NCBI RefSeq assembly: GCF_049803795.1
Contig: NZ_JBNAGJ010000005.1
Span: 1-64,000 of the forward strand
DNA from: Thalassobius sp002708925
Lineage (GTDB): Bacteria; Pseudomonadota; Alphaproteobacteria; Rhodobacterales; Rhodobacteraceae
Reading direction: 5' to 3'
Length of the DNA: 64,000 bases
Shown here: in pieces, positions 47,776 through 56,602 of the stretch
How positions within the stretch are numbered: the first letter of the stretch is position 1
Layout: the number at the start of each line of letters is the position of its first letter
Made by a program: the position numbers and the translations under genes
The notes under the pieces: generated by a model
The model's database searches: none
Told to the model about the DNA's origin: nothing
Seen by the model: only the letters and a program-made list of their open reading frames with translations

Positions 47776-48926
47776 CCTTTCCAGATCCAGCCGCCGCCCA
47801 GAATGCGCGATCCTGTGGTTTCGTAGAACACGCAGGCCTGACCGGGAGAGACGCCTTCTTCGGCGGTTAGCAGTTCGACCTCGGCGGTGGTGTCCGTCAG
47901 GGGGCGGATGATTGCCTCGCGCGGGGGGCGGGTTGACCGGATTTTAACCGACACATGCCATTCCTTTTGCGAGGTGAGCGGCTCATCGCCCAGCCAGTTA
48001 ATCTCGCGTACGGGGACGGTGCGGGTGGACAGCAGCTCTTTGGGGCCGACGACGACCTGCTTGTTTTCGACGTCCAGCTTGACCACGTACAGGGGCTCGG
48101 ACAGCCCGCCAATGCCCAGGCCGCGGCGCTGGCCGATGGTATAGTGGATCACGCCGTTATGTTCGCCCAGAACGCGCCCGTCTGCGTGAACGATCTGTCC
48201 GGGCTCGGCCGCGCCGGGGCGCAGTTTTTCGATCACGGAGGCATAATTGCCATTGGGCACGAAACAAATGTCCTGGCTGTCGGGTTTGTCGGCCACGGCC
48301 AGGCCATATTTCGCCGCCAGCGCGCGCGTCGCATCCTTCGAGGGCAGGTGCCCCAGCGGAAAACGCAGGTAATCCAGCTGCTCGGGCGTGGTCGAGAACA
48401 GGAAATAGCTTTGGTCGCGGTTCGCATCCGTGGCGCAGTGCAGCTCGGGGCCGTGGGGGCCCATTTTACGCTGGATATAATGTCCGGTGGCCATGCAGTC
48501 GGCCTCCAGGTCTTTGGCGGTCTCCAGCAGGTCTTTGAATTTCACGCGCTCATTGCAGCGGATGCAGGGCACGGGCGTGGCGCCACCCAAGTAGCTGTCG
48601 GCGAACTCGTCGATCACCGCCTCTTGGAAGATGTTTTCATAGTCCAGCACGTAATGGGGGAAGCCCATTTCCTCGGCCACGCGGCGGGCATCGTGAATGT
48701 CGATCCCGGCGCAGCAGGCGCCCTTCTTGGCCAGCGCGGCCCCATGATCATAGAGCTGTAGCGTGACGCCGACGACATCATAGCCTTCCTCGGCCAGTTG
48801 CGCCGCCACAACTGAGCTGTCCACGCCGCCGGACATGGCCACCACCACCCGCGTTTCCGACGGCGGCTTGGCAAAGCCCAGTGAGTTCAGTTTTGTCGTC
48901 TCGTCCAGCATGATGCGCATTCCCAT
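47772..48926 (-). CDS. mnmA: tRNA 2-thiouridylase MnmA
   Basis: Thiolates U34 of tRNA-Lys, -Glu and -Gln (s2U) using persulphide sulphur and ATP. 384 aa. N-terminal PP-loop VVVAMSGGVDSSVVAAQL, first catalytic Cys in PCIRCNERVKF, TGHY, DQSYFL and the second Cys in SQDICFVPNG; C-terminal beta barrel ends GGGWIWKG. Start ATG 48926, with in-frame ATGs at 48920 and 48911 also possible; none has a strong ribosome site. Divergent from sciP. Confidence 0.96.
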   Translation of the reverse strand: MGMRIMLDETTKLNSLGFAKPPSETRVVVAMSGGVDSSVVAAQLAEEGYDVVGVTLQLYDHGAALAKKGACCAGIDIHDARRVAEEMGFPHYVLDYENIFQEAVIDEFADSYLGGATPVPCIRCNERVKFKDLLETAKDLEADCMATGHYIQRKMGPHGPELHCATDANRDQSYFLFSTTPEQLDYLRFPLGHLPSKDATRALAAKYGLAVADKPDSQDICFVPNGNYASVIEKLRPGAAEPGQIVHADGRVLGEHNGVIHYTIGQRRGLGIGGLSEPLYVVKLDVENKQVVVGPKELLSTRTVPVREINWLGDEPLTSQKEWHVSVKIRSTRPPREAIIRPLTDTTAEVELLTAEEGVSPGQACVFYETTGSRILGGGWIWKG

Positions 48927-49031
48927 GGAAGTCTGCGAGAATATAGGAAAATCCTAACTACTCTCAAGTCCCGGTTTCACTCCCTGTTAAGCACCCCGTT
49001 CGATTGTGGTGCAAAGAGCGAGGAAAACGGG

Positions 49032-49310
49032 ATGTATCTGAAAAAGGTTGAAGGGCCCCGGGCGGTGACTCTGCCGGATGGTCAGATCATGACACAGGCT
49101 GATTTACCCCCCAAAGACACGCATAGGTGGGTGGCCCGGCGCAAGGCTGCGGTTGTACGTGGGGTGTTGTACGGGTTGATCACCCAGGATGAGGCATTGA
49201 AGCGCTATGGCCTGAGCGAAGAAGAATTTCATGAATGGTGTCAGGCCATTGCTAGGCATGGGGAGGAGGCGTTAAAGGCCACGGCCCTACAAAAATATAG
49301 ACAACTTTAA
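49032..49310 (+). CDS. sciP: CtrA inhibitor SciP (DUF1153 family)
   Basis: 92-aa helix-turn-helix protein, family DUF1153, that in Caulobacter binds CtrA and blocks activation of CtrA-dependent promoters. Seen: RAVTLPDGQIMTQADLPPKDTHRWVARRKAAVV...LYGLITQDEALKRYGLSEEEFHEWCQA, the conserved core with the HTH in its second half. GAGGAAAACGGG precedes the ATG. It lies 94 bases upstream of ctrA, the usual Rhodobacterales order. A regulator-antiregulator pair is thus encoded together. Confidence 0.92.
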   Translation: MYLKKVEGPRAVTLPDGQIMTQADLPPKDTHRWVARRKAAVVRGVLYGLITQDEALKRYGLSEEEFHEWCQAIARHGEEALKATALQKYRQL

Positions 49311-49337
49311 CGATAGTATACTATTTGTTCTTTTACG

Positions 49338-49353
49338 GTAACGAGTGATTAAC
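49338..49353 (+). promoter_or_regulatory. CtrA-like site upstream of ctrA
   Basis: GTAAC-GAGTGA-TTAAC, one mismatch from TTAAC-N6-TTAAC, 51 bases before the ctrA ATG. Fits autoregulation of ctrA as known in Caulobacter. Motif-based inference. Confidence 0.45.
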
Positions 49354-49404
49354 CTTTATTCGCCACGGTTGAATTGAATTACAAGCAATTTGCGGAGAAC
49401 GAAT

Positions 49405-50121
49405 ATGCGTGTGCTGCTGGTAGAGGACGATCCCACCACATCGAAAAGTATCGAAATGATGCTGACCCATGCGAATCTGAACGTCTATACGACCGATTTG
49501 GGTGAGGAGGGGATCGATCTGGCCAAGCTGTATGATTACGATTTGATCCTTTTGGACCTGGGCCTGCCGGATATGAACGGGCACGAAGTGTTGCGCCAAC
49601 TGCGGCTTGCACGGGTAGATACGCCCATCCTGATCCTGTCGGGGGCGGATGATACGGACAATAAGATCAAGGGGTTTGGCTTTGGCGCCGATGACTATAT
49701 GACCAAGCCTTTCCATCGCGAAGAACTGATCGCACGCATTCACGCCATTATCCGGCGCTCAAAAGGGCATTCCCAGTCTGTTATCCGCACGGGCAAGGTG
49801 AACGTGAATCTGGATGCGAAAACGGTCGATGTCGGTGGCAAGACAGTACACCTGACCGGCAAGGAATATCAGATGTTGGAACTGCTTAGCCTGCGCAAAG
49901 GCACCACGCTGACCAAAGAGATGTTCCTCAACCACCTATATGGTGGCATGGATGAGCCCGAATTGAAAATCATCGACGTGTTCATCTGCAAATTGCGCAA
50001 GAAGCTGAGCCAGGCGACTGACGGTGAAAATTATATCGAAACAGTCTGGGGCCGCGGCTATGTTCTGCGCGATCCGAATCCAGCGGGGATGCCGGCGGAT
50101 CAACTGGCGATAGGGGCCTAA
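49405..50121 (+). CDS. ctrA: Cell-cycle response regulator CtrA
   Basis: OmpR-type master regulator. 238 aa from ATG 49405 (GGAG at 49393-49396). The receiver domain has Asp51 (LILLDLGLPDMNG), acidic VEDD and Lys in MTKPFHREELI; the winged helix (about 125-228) contains LTGKEYQMLELLSLRKGTTLTKEMFLNHLYGGMDEPE and VWGRGYVLRDP, near-identical to the family. In Rhodobacterales CtrA controls motility, gene transfer agents and other differentiation traits rather than being essential. Its phosphotransferase ChpT and its inhibitor SciP are both in this window. Confidence 0.98.
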   Translation: MRVLLVEDDPTTSKSIEMMLTHANLNVYTTDLGEEGIDLAKLYDYDLILLDLGLPDMNGHEVLRQLRLARVDTPILILSGADDTDNKIKGFGFGADDYMTKPFHREELIARIHAIIRRSKGHSQSVIRTGKVNVNLDAKTVDVGGKTVHLTGKEYQMLELLSLRKGTTLTKEMFLNHLYGGMDEPELKIIDVFICKLRKKLSQATDGENYIETVWGRGYVLRDPNPAGMPADQLAIGA

Positions 50122-50160
50122 GCCAAGTCGCTCACGGAACAGGCTGGACCTTATAGCATT

Positions 50161-50209
50161 GCCCCCCTATCACTTTGGCCAATGGACTTGGCCAAGTGTA
50201 GCAGGGGGC
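50161..50209 (+). promoter_or_regulatory. Long stem-loop covering the ligA Shine-Dalgarno
   Basis: Arms pair as GCCCCC/GGGGGC, CTA/TAG, CACTT/AAGTG and GGCC/GGCC (18 bp in all), separated by one- or two-base bulges, with a 9-base loop. The 3' arm contains AGGGGG (50203-50208), the only good ribosome site for the ligA GTG at 50214. Folding would hide it. No T run follows, so a simple terminator for ctrA is less likely. Confidence 0.5.
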
Positions 50210-50213
50210 AAAT

Positions 50214-52337
50214 GTGTTCGAACAAATTGCTGTAGATGATCTGACTCAAGATCAGGCCAAGGTTGAGCTAGACCGCCTTGCGAAACTTATAACGCAGGCC
50301 AATGAGGCGTATCATAGGCATGATTCTCCGGATTTGAGCGATGCAGAGTTCGATGCGCTCAAGCATCGCAACCATCAGATTGAAAAGCGTTTTCCTGACC
50401 TCAAACGCGCAGATAGCCCCAGTGAGAAAATTGGTGCGGCCCCGGCAGAGGGGTTCGGGAAGGTCACTCATGCAGTGCGTATGTTGTCTCTTGGCAATGC
50501 GTTTGAAGAGGCCGATGTTGTCGAGTTTGACGAGTTTGTTTGCAAGTTCCTGGGGGCGGTGCCCGGTAGTGTCAGCTATACGGCCGAGCCGAAGATCGAC
50601 GGGCTTAGCCTGTCTCTGCGGTACGAAAATGGGCGTTTGGTTCAGGCCGCGACTCGGGGGGATGGCGTGACGGGGGAAAACGTCACGGAAAACGCAAAAA
50701 CGATAGAGGATATTCCGCAGATTCTTGACGGTGCCCCGGATGTGCTTGAGGTGCGGGGGGAGGTCTATCTCAGCCACGCGGATTTCGAGGCGCTCAATGC
50801 GCGGCAACTGGAAAACAGCGGCAAAGTTTTTGCAAATCCGCGCAATGCAGCCGCAGGATCTTTGCGGCAGTTGGATGCAGAAATCACCCGGTCCCGCCCT
50901 TTGAATTTTTTCGCTTACGCCTGGGGGGAATTGTCGGATCCGCTGGCGGAAACGCAGATGTCTGCCATTGAGCGCCTGCAACAGCTGGGCTTCAAGGTTA
51001 ACGAATTGACGCAAATCTGCCCGGATGTGACCAGCCTGATCGCGCATTATCGCAAGATCGAACAGATGAGAGCGACGCTTGGGTATGACATCGACGGGGT
51101 TGTCTACAAGGTTAACGATTTGGCGTTTCAGGCGCGTTTGGGGTTCCGGTCATCGACGCCGCGATGGGCGATTGCGCATAAATTCCCGGCCGAACTGGCC
51201 TGGACCCGGCTTGAGGGGATCGACATCCAGGTTGGGCGCACCGGCGCGCTAAGCCCTGTGGCGCGATTGCAGCCAGTGACCGTCGGCGGCGTTGTTGTCA
51301 GCAATGCAACGCTGCACAACGAAGATTACATTGCCGGTCGGGATTCGAAGGGCAACGAAATTCGGGGCGGGAAGGACATTCGCGAAGGCGACTGGGTTCA
51401 AGTCTACCGCGCGGGCGACGTGATTCCTAAGGTCGCCGATGTTGATCTTGGTAAACGCCCATCCGGCGCGCAGCCATATGTGTTTCCGCAGACATGTCCC
51501 GAATGCGGCTCTGCGGCGATCCGAGAAGAAGGGGACGCCATTCGCCGCTGCACTGGCGGAATTATTTGCCCCGCTCAAGCTGTTGAAAAAATGAAACATT
51601 TCGTAGGGCGCGCGACGTTTGATATCGAAGGTCTGGGCGCGAAACAGATTGAGATGTTTTATGCGGACTCTGTTCTGCCGATCAGGACGCCAGCCGATAT
51701 ATTTACCCTGGCGCAGCGCGATGCGGCCAATCTGGCCAAACTGGCGAACCGCGATGGCTGGGGGGCTAAAAGCGCGCAGAACCTGTTTCACGCAATTGAG
51801 GACCGCCGCCAGATCGGGTTTGGCCGGTTGCTGTTTGCCCTCGGGATTCGGCATGTCGGCGCTGCGGCCAGCAATCTGATTGCCCGGCACTATGGCGAGT
51901 GGGCCAATTTCGAAGCGGCGATGCAGCGTGCCGCGTCATTCGAAGGCCAGGATTGGGAGGATCTGCTGTCCATTGACGGTGTGGGCGAGGTGATGGCGCG
52001 TTCGTTGGTGACGGCATTCGCGCAAGAACAAGAGCGCGCGGTCATCGACGAACTGGTCGCCCATTTGCAGATTCAAGCGGCTGAAAAACCGGCTTCGGAC
52101 AGCAGCCCTGTGGCCGGAAAAACCGTGGTTTTCACTGGCACTTTGGAGAAAATGTCCCGTGCGGAGGCCAAAGCGCGGGCCGAGGCCTTGGGCGCGAAAG
52201 TGTCTGGCTCGGTCAGTAAGAAAACCGATTTGCTGGTGGCAGGGCCGGGCGCGGGCTCGAAGGCGAAGAAGGCCGCCGAATTGGGGATCAGAACGCTGGA
52301 CGAAGACGGCTGGCTAGAACTGATCGCGGGCGCATGA
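50214..52337 (+). CDS. ligA: NAD-dependent DNA ligase LigA
   Basis: Seals nicks in replication and repair. 707 aa from GTG 50214 (AGGGGG upstream). Domain Ia, then adenylation domain with YTAEPKIDGLSLSLRYENG (KxDG nucleophile Lys), OB fold (GRTGALSPVARLQPV), zinc finger (CPECG...CTGGIICPAQ), helix-hairpin-helix repeats (FGRLLFALGIRHVG; IDGVGEVMARSLV) and a C-terminal BRCT domain (VAGKTVVFTGTLEKMSRAEA). Ends in ATGA overlap with recG. Codon usage at the 5' end is less GC-rich than in the rest. Confidence 0.98.
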   Translation: MFEQIAVDDLTQDQAKVELDRLAKLITQANEAYHRHDSPDLSDAEFDALKHRNHQIEKRFPDLKRADSPSEKIGAAPAEGFGKVTHAVRMLSLGNAFEEADVVEFDEFVCKFLGAVPGSVSYTAEPKIDGLSLSLRYENGRLVQAATRGDGVTGENVTENAKTIEDIPQILDGAPDVLEVRGEVYLSHADFEALNARQLENSGKVFANPRNAAAGSLRQLDAEITRSRPLNFFAYAWGELSDPLAETQMSAIERLQQLGFKVNELTQICPDVTSLIAHYRKIEQMRATLGYDIDGVVYKVNDLAFQARLGFRSSTPRWAIAHKFPAELAWTRLEGIDIQVGRTGALSPVARLQPVTVGGVVVSNATLHNEDYIAGRDSKGNEIRGGKDIREGDWVQVYRAGDVIPKVADVDLGKRPSGAQPYVFPQTCPECGSAAIREEGDAIRRCTGGIICPAQAVEKMKHFVGRATFDIEGLGAKQIEMFYADSVLPIRTPADIFTLAQRDAANLAKLANRDGWGAKSAQNLFHAIEDRRQIGFGRLLFALGIRHVGAAASNLIARHYGEWANFEAAMQRAASFEGQDWEDLLSIDGVGEVMARSLVTAFAQEQERAVIDELVAHLQIQAAEKPASDSSPVAGKTVVFTGTLEKMSRAEAKARAEALGAKVSGSVSKKTDLLVAGPGAGSKAKKAAELGIRTLDEDGWLELIAGA

Positions 52338-54424
52338 CGGGCCGTCCGGAAATTCTGTTCCCGCTGTTCGCAGGGTTGGAAACCCTGTCCGGCGTGGGGC
52401 CTAAAACGGCGCAGCATCTTGGGCAATTGGGGGTGTATAAGCCGCGTGACTTGTTGTTTTCATTGCCTTATTCTGGAATTGATCGGGCGTTGCGAGGCTC
52501 GGTTCGGGGGGCGGTTCTGCCCGATGTTCTGACGATTGAGGTGGTGGTCGGCGCGCATAAAGCCCCCAGAACGCGCGGCGGCGCTTATCGGGTCACGGTC
52601 GAGGATGCCGAAACCACCTTCCAGTTGGTATTTTTCCATGCCCGCGCGGATTATCTGAAGCGCCTTTTGCCGATTGGCGAGCGTCGCATCGTGTCGGGCA
52701 AGGTCGAAATGTTCGACGGGATCGCCCAAATGGTGCACCCCGACCACGTGGTGCCGCTGACCGAGGCCGACGATATTCCGGTGTTCGAACCTGTCTATCC
52801 GCTGACCTCTGGCGTGACCCAGAAACAGATGGCAAAAGCGGTCAGCGCGACCTTGCAGCGCGTGCCCGAATTGCCGGAATGGGTTGATCCTGAACAGAAA
52901 AAACAGGCGGGCTGGTCGGATTGGGCCAGTGCTATTCGCCTGGCTCACGCGCCGCGCGCCCCCGAGGATCTGGCAGACAGCCATCCCGCGCGCGCCCGTT
53001 TGGCCTATGATGAATTCATGGCGCACCAGTTGACGCTTGCGCTGGCCCGCGCGCAATTGCGCAAATCCAAAGGGCGTCAGACCAAGGGCACCGGGGCGAT
53101 GCGGGCACGGGTTTTGACCCGATTGCCGTACCGTCCGACGGGGGCGCAGCTGCGTGTGATCGAAGAGATCGAGACCGACATGGCGGCGCCATTACGGATG
53201 AACCGGCTGCTGCAAGGGGATGTTGGTGCTGGCAAAACGCTGGTGGCTTTCATGGCTTTGCTGGTCGCGGTCGAGGCCGGGGGGCAGGGGGTCATGATGG
53301 CTCCGACCGAGATTTTGGCGCGTCAGCACCTGGAAGGCCTGCAACCTCTGGCCAGCGATGCCGGTGTCGTGCTGGAAATTCTGACCGGCCGTGACAAAGG
53401 GGCAGAGCGCCGCGCCAAGTTGGAGGCACTGGCGCGCGGTGACATTCATATGCTGGTGGGCACCCATGCTGTTTTCCAAAAAGATGTGGAATTTCAGGAT
53501 CTTCGCCTTGCCGTCATTGATGAGCAACACCGCTTTGGGGTGCGCCAGCGGCTGGAGCTGGGAAAAAAAGGCGCGCTGGCGGATGTGCTGGTGATGACCG
53601 CCACGCCGATCCCGCGCTCTTTGGCGCTGGCGCAATATGGCGATATGGACGTGTCCGTGCTGGATGAAAAACCGCCCGGTCGCAAGCCGATCAAGACGGC
53701 GCTGGTCTCGACTGCGCGCATGGAAGAGGTTGTCGAACATCTGCGCAAGGCGATCCGCGAGGGGCGGCAGGCCTATTGGGTGTGTCCGTTGGTCGAAGAG
53801 AGCGAGATCGTGAACCTGACCGCCGCCGAAGAGCGGTTCAAAACCCTGCGGGCTGCCTTGGGCGAGGGGCAGGTTGGGCTGGTCCATGGGCAGATGCCCC
53901 CGGCGGAAAAGGACGCGGCCATGGCGGATTTCGTCGCCGGGCGCAGCAGCGTGCTGGTGGCCACCACGGTCATCGAGGTCGGGGTGAACGTGCCCAATGC
54001 CTCGATCATGGTGATTGAACGGGCCGAGATTTTCGGCCTGGCACAGCTGCACCAATTACGTGGGCGCGTCGGGCGAGGCAGCGCCGATTCTACCTGTCTG
54101 CTGATGTATGATGCGCCGCTGAACGAGGGCGGCACCCGGCGTCTGACCACCCTGCGCGATACCGAAGACGGGTTCCGGATTTCCGAGGTCGATCTGGAAA
54201 TGCGCGGGGCCGGGGACTTGATTGGCACGGCGCAATCCGGGCTGCCACGGTTCCGGATCGCCGATCTGGAGAGGCAGGCCGCGTTAATGGAAACCGCGCA
54301 ATCGGATGCCCGCGCGCTCTTGGCGCAGGATCCAACATTGCAATCCCCCCGTGGCCAGGCAGCCCGTGTTCTGTTGTGGTTGATGGAGCAGGATCAGGCA
54401 ATCCGTTTGATTTCAGTGGGTTAG
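52334..54424 (+). CDS. recG: ATP-dependent DNA helicase RecG
   Basis: Branch-migrating helicase that regresses stalled forks. 696 aa. Wedge/OB domain near 60-160, helicase motifs LLQGDVGAGKTLVA (I), MAPTEILARQH (Ia), IDEQHRFGVRQR (II), MTATPIPRSLALAQYGDMDVS (III) and the C-terminal QLRGRVGRG (VI) with IGTAQSGLPRFRIADL. Starts in a 4-base overlap with ligA, so the two are translationally coupled. Confidence 0.98.
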   Translation: MTGRPEILFPLFAGLETLSGVGPKTAQHLGQLGVYKPRDLLFSLPYSGIDRALRGSVRGAVLPDVLTIEVVVGAHKAPRTRGGAYRVTVEDAETTFQLVFFHARADYLKRLLPIGERRIVSGKVEMFDGIAQMVHPDHVVPLTEADDIPVFEPVYPLTSGVTQKQMAKAVSATLQRVPELPEWVDPEQKKQAGWSDWASAIRLAHAPRAPEDLADSHPARARLAYDEFMAHQLTLALARAQLRKSKGRQTKGTGAMRARVLTRLPYRPTGAQLRVIEEIETDMAAPLRMNRLLQGDVGAGKTLVAFMALLVAVEAGGQGVMMAPTEILARQHLEGLQPLASDAGVVLEILTGRDKGAERRAKLEALARGDIHMLVGTHAVFQKDVEFQDLRLAVIDEQHRFGVRQRLELGKKGALADVLVMTATPIPRSLALAQYGDMDVSVLDEKPPGRKPIKTALVSTARMEEVVEHLRKAIREGRQAYWVCPLVEESEIVNLTAAEERFKTLRAALGEGQVGLVHGQMPPAEKDAAMADFVAGRSSVLVATTVIEVGVNVPNASIMVIERAEIFGLAQLHQLRGRVGRGSADSTCLLMYDAPLNEGGTRRLTTLRDTEDGFRISEVDLEMRGAGDLIGTAQSGLPRFRIADLERQAALMETAQSDARALLAQDPTLQSPRGQAARVLLWLMEQDQAIRLISVG

Positions 54425-54541
54425 GCGATTCTGTTCTGCTTTGATTGCGTTTTGTTCGCAAATGTTCTCAAAAAGTTCTTTACTTGCTGTTAAGGATATG
54501 GGAACAAAAGAGCAACAAAGGTTAACGCAGGAGACACCGCC

Positions 54542-54664
54542 ATGTTCCGCCAGATTGCCGATATCGTAACCCGCGCCGAGGACACGCTGATTTTCGATGC
54601 TTTGGGGGTTGCCGCCTTGGTGGTGATGACCGTCGCCGCGTTGCACCTGCCCAGTTTTGTTTGA
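54542..54664 (+). CDS. 40-aa single-pass membrane protein
   Basis: A 41-codon frame with GCAGGAG 8 bases before the ATG. It encodes an N-terminal amphipathic start (MFRQIADIVTRAEDTLIFDA) followed by one transmembrane segment (LGVAALVVMTVAALHLPSFV). Similar tiny proteins with RAEDT...DALGVAALVVM occur after recG or elsewhere in Rhodobacteraceae, to my recollection, but no function is known. It sits alone after recG and before a strong terminator 140 bases downstream. Two TTAA-containing elements precede it (54490, 54522). Confidence 0.7.
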   Translation: MFRQIADIVTRAEDTLIFDALGVAALVVMTVAALHLPSFV

Positions 54665-54805
54665 GCTGCACCCACAGTTTCTGCCTGCGATCTGATCCAC
54701 CGGCCGGTGCCCATCTGTCCCAAATGCGGGTGCCGGACAGCCTGTCCCCACGCTTTCGGTTGTTGCCTCTTCCGAATTTCCGGTCCGATCAGCATCGTCA
54801 CTGAC

Positions 54806-54840
54806 CCGCCGCCTTCGTCCCGAAGCGCGGCGGTTTTTTT
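54806..54840 (+). terminator. Intrinsic terminator after the 40-aa gene
   Basis: CCGCCGC/GCGGCGG plus inner CTTCG/CGAAG stem with a one-base bulge, 3-base loop, then seven T. Its T run overlaps the stop codon region of the convergent scaffold-protein gene. Confidence 0.85.
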
Positions 54841-55291
54841 AGGCGCAGGCGGTCTCGGCGGCCTTGTCCATCGCTTCCAGCGTGGCCTCAAGCGTCAGCA
54901 TGATCGAGGCATGACGATTCTTGTATTCACGGGCCGGGCGCAGCACCTCCAGCCCGTCGAAAGGTGGCGCCGGCGTGGGGCCATCGTCCTTTAGCATCGC
55001 CTTTAGCTGGTCGCGCGCGGTTTCGATCTGGGCTCGGCTGCATCCAATCGCATTGCCTCCCACCACCGCCGCCGAAGCTTGCCCCAGCGCGCAGGCCTTC
55101 ACATCCTGGCCAAACGCCGAAATCACACCATCTGCAACCTGAATATCCACCGTCACCGTCGATCCGCACAGAGGCGAGCGCCGTTTGACCGTCGCATCGG
55201 GGGTTTCGAGCCGTTCTTCATGTGGGATGTCCGCCGCCAGCGCCAGAATGCGCGCGGAATACAGCTTGATCAGGTCGGTCTCACCGCTCAT
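54839..55291 (-). CDS. Iron-sulphur cluster scaffold-like protein (IscU/NifU N-terminal family)
   Basis: 150 aa from ATG 55291. NifU-like N-terminal fold: LIKLYSARILALAADIPHEERL, KRRSPLCGSTVTVDIQVADGVISAFGQDVKACALGQASAAVVGG. Two of the three cluster-ligand Cys are present (PLCGS and KACALGQAS); the third, usually in a C-x-L-P-type context, falls where LRPAREYKNRHASIML stands and is missing. This is the alphaproteobacterial short form often encoded next to hisI. It could be a carrier or a non-canonical scaffold. Divergent from hisI with 66 bases between starts. Confidence 0.85.
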   Translation of the reverse strand: MSGETDLIKLYSARILALAADIPHEERLETPDATVKRRSPLCGSTVTVDIQVADGVISAFGQDVKACALGQASAAVVGGNAIGCSRAQIETARDQLKAMLKDDGPTPAPPFDGLEVLRPAREYKNRHASIMLTLEATLEAMDKAAETACA

Positions 55292-55357
55292 GGCTTTTCC
55301 TTTATCCGTCTGTGGCATAGATAGGGGGACACTTCGCAGATGCAAAAGGTTTATCCC

Positions 55358-55717
55358 ATGTCCTTCGACCCCGCCACGCTGAAATACACTGACCAAGGTC
55401 TGATCCCGGCGATTGCGCAGGATCATAAGACCGGGGAAATCCTGATGATGGCCTGGATGAACGCCGAGTCCGTCGCCCGCACCTTGCAGACGCGCAAAGT
55501 GACTTACTGGAGCCGCTCGCGACAGGCCTTCTGGATCAAAGGAGAGAGCAGCGGCCACGTTCAGGAACTGGTGGATTTCCGCGTGGATTGCGATCGGGAT
55601 TGCCTGCTGGTGGTGGTCAAGCAGACCGGCCCGGCCTGTCACACGAACCGGCGCAGTTGTTTCTATACTGCGGTGCGCGATGGCGAAGAGATCGAACTGA
55701 TGGCCCCTGAAACCTAG
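55358..55717 (+). CDS. hisI: Phosphoribosyl-AMP cyclohydrolase
   Basis: Third step of histidine synthesis. 119 aa from ATG 55358 (MSFDPATLKY; AAAAGG 8 bases upstream), preferred over ATG 55340, which has no ribosome site. Family motifs GLIPAIAQDHKTGEILMMAWMN, TYWSRSRQAFWIKGESSGH, and the metal-binding DCDRDCLLVVVKQTGPACHT are complete. A monofunctional HisI (no HisE fusion). Convergent with gluQRS, 9 bases apart. Confidence 0.97.
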   Translation: MSFDPATLKYTDQGLIPAIAQDHKTGEILMMAWMNAESVARTLQTRKVTYWSRSRQAFWIKGESSGHVQELVDFRVDCDRDCLLVVVKQTGPACHTNRRSCFYTAVRDGEEIELMAPET

Positions 55718-55726
55718 GCCAGATCG

Positions 55727-56599
55727 CTACGCCAGCCCGACCATCCGGCGAATGTCACCGGGCGAGGCTCCGTCTGCCCGGTATTTCGCAATCGCGCGGG
55801 CATCGTCGCGTTTGGCCAGACGTTTTCCCGCCGCGTCCCGGATCAGGCGGTGGTGGTTGTAGGTCGGCGTTCCAAGACCCAGAAGTCCTTGTAAAAAAAC
55901 GTGAATTTTGGTGGCCTCAAAGATGTCTGCGCCCCGGATCACATGGGTAATTCCCTGGGCGGCATCGTCCAGAACGACGCTCAGGTGATAAGAGCCCAGA
56001 AATTCACGGCGCGAGACGATGAAGTCGCCAACCTCGGATTTCAGGGCTTCGGGGCGGAAGTGAATGCGCGTGGGCTGGTGGTCGGTAACGTCGCCCATTT
56101 CCTCGAAAAACAGATCGGAGAGGCTGTCAAACCGCGCCAACGCCCTATCCAGGTTTATCCGCAGCGCGGCCTCGGTGGGCATGGGCTGGGCCCCGGCGAT
56201 GTGCCGGTGTCGGCAGGTGCCCGGATAGATCGGCCCGTCGGGGCCAAAGGCCGGTTCCGCACCTTCCTGCGGGGCCGAGGCGGCGGCCAGAATATCGCGC
56301 CGATTGCACCTGCAAGGATAGAGCAAACCCTGATCCCACAGCGTTTGCAGGGCAGCGCGATAGGTCTCGTGCCGGTCCGATTGACGCATCACCGGCGCGT
56401 CCCAGGTGATGCCCAGCCAGGTCAGATCTTCGTAGATCTGCTCCTCCCAATGGGGGCGGGCGCGGGTCTGGTCGATATCCTCGATCCGCAGCAGGAATTG
56501 CCCGCCTTGTGCGCGCGCCATGTCATGCGCCAGCATTGCCGAATACGCATGGCCCAAATGAAGCGGCCCGGTTGGGCTGGGGGCGAACCGGGTGATCAT
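55727..56599 (-). CDS. gluQRS: Glutamyl-Q tRNA(Asp) synthetase
   Basis: Attaches glutamate to queuosine 34 of tRNA-Asp. 290 aa: a GluRS catalytic core without the anticodon-binding domain. ITRFAPSPTGPLHLGHAYSAM carries the HIGH-like HLGH; LLRIEDIDQTRARP; the zinc-type CRCNRRDIL...YPGTCRHRH; and KRLAKRDDARAIAKY as the KMSKS equivalent. It starts 3 bases after the trmFO stop on the same strand, so the two RNA-modification genes are probably co-transcribed. Confidence 0.95.
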   Translation of the reverse strand: MITRFAPSPTGPLHLGHAYSAMLAHDMARAQGGQFLLRIEDIDQTRARPHWEEQIYEDLTWLGITWDAPVMRQSDRHETYRAALQTLWDQGLLYPCRCNRRDILAAASAPQEGAEPAFGPDGPIYPGTCRHRHIAGAQPMPTEAALRINLDRALARFDSLSDLFFEEMGDVTDHQPTRIHFRPEALKSEVGDFIVSRREFLGSYHLSVVLDDAAQGITHVIRGADIFEATKIHVFLQGLLGLGTPTYNHHRLIRDAAGKRLAKRDDARAIAKYRADGASPGDIRRMVGLA

Positions 56600-56602
56600 G
56601 GA

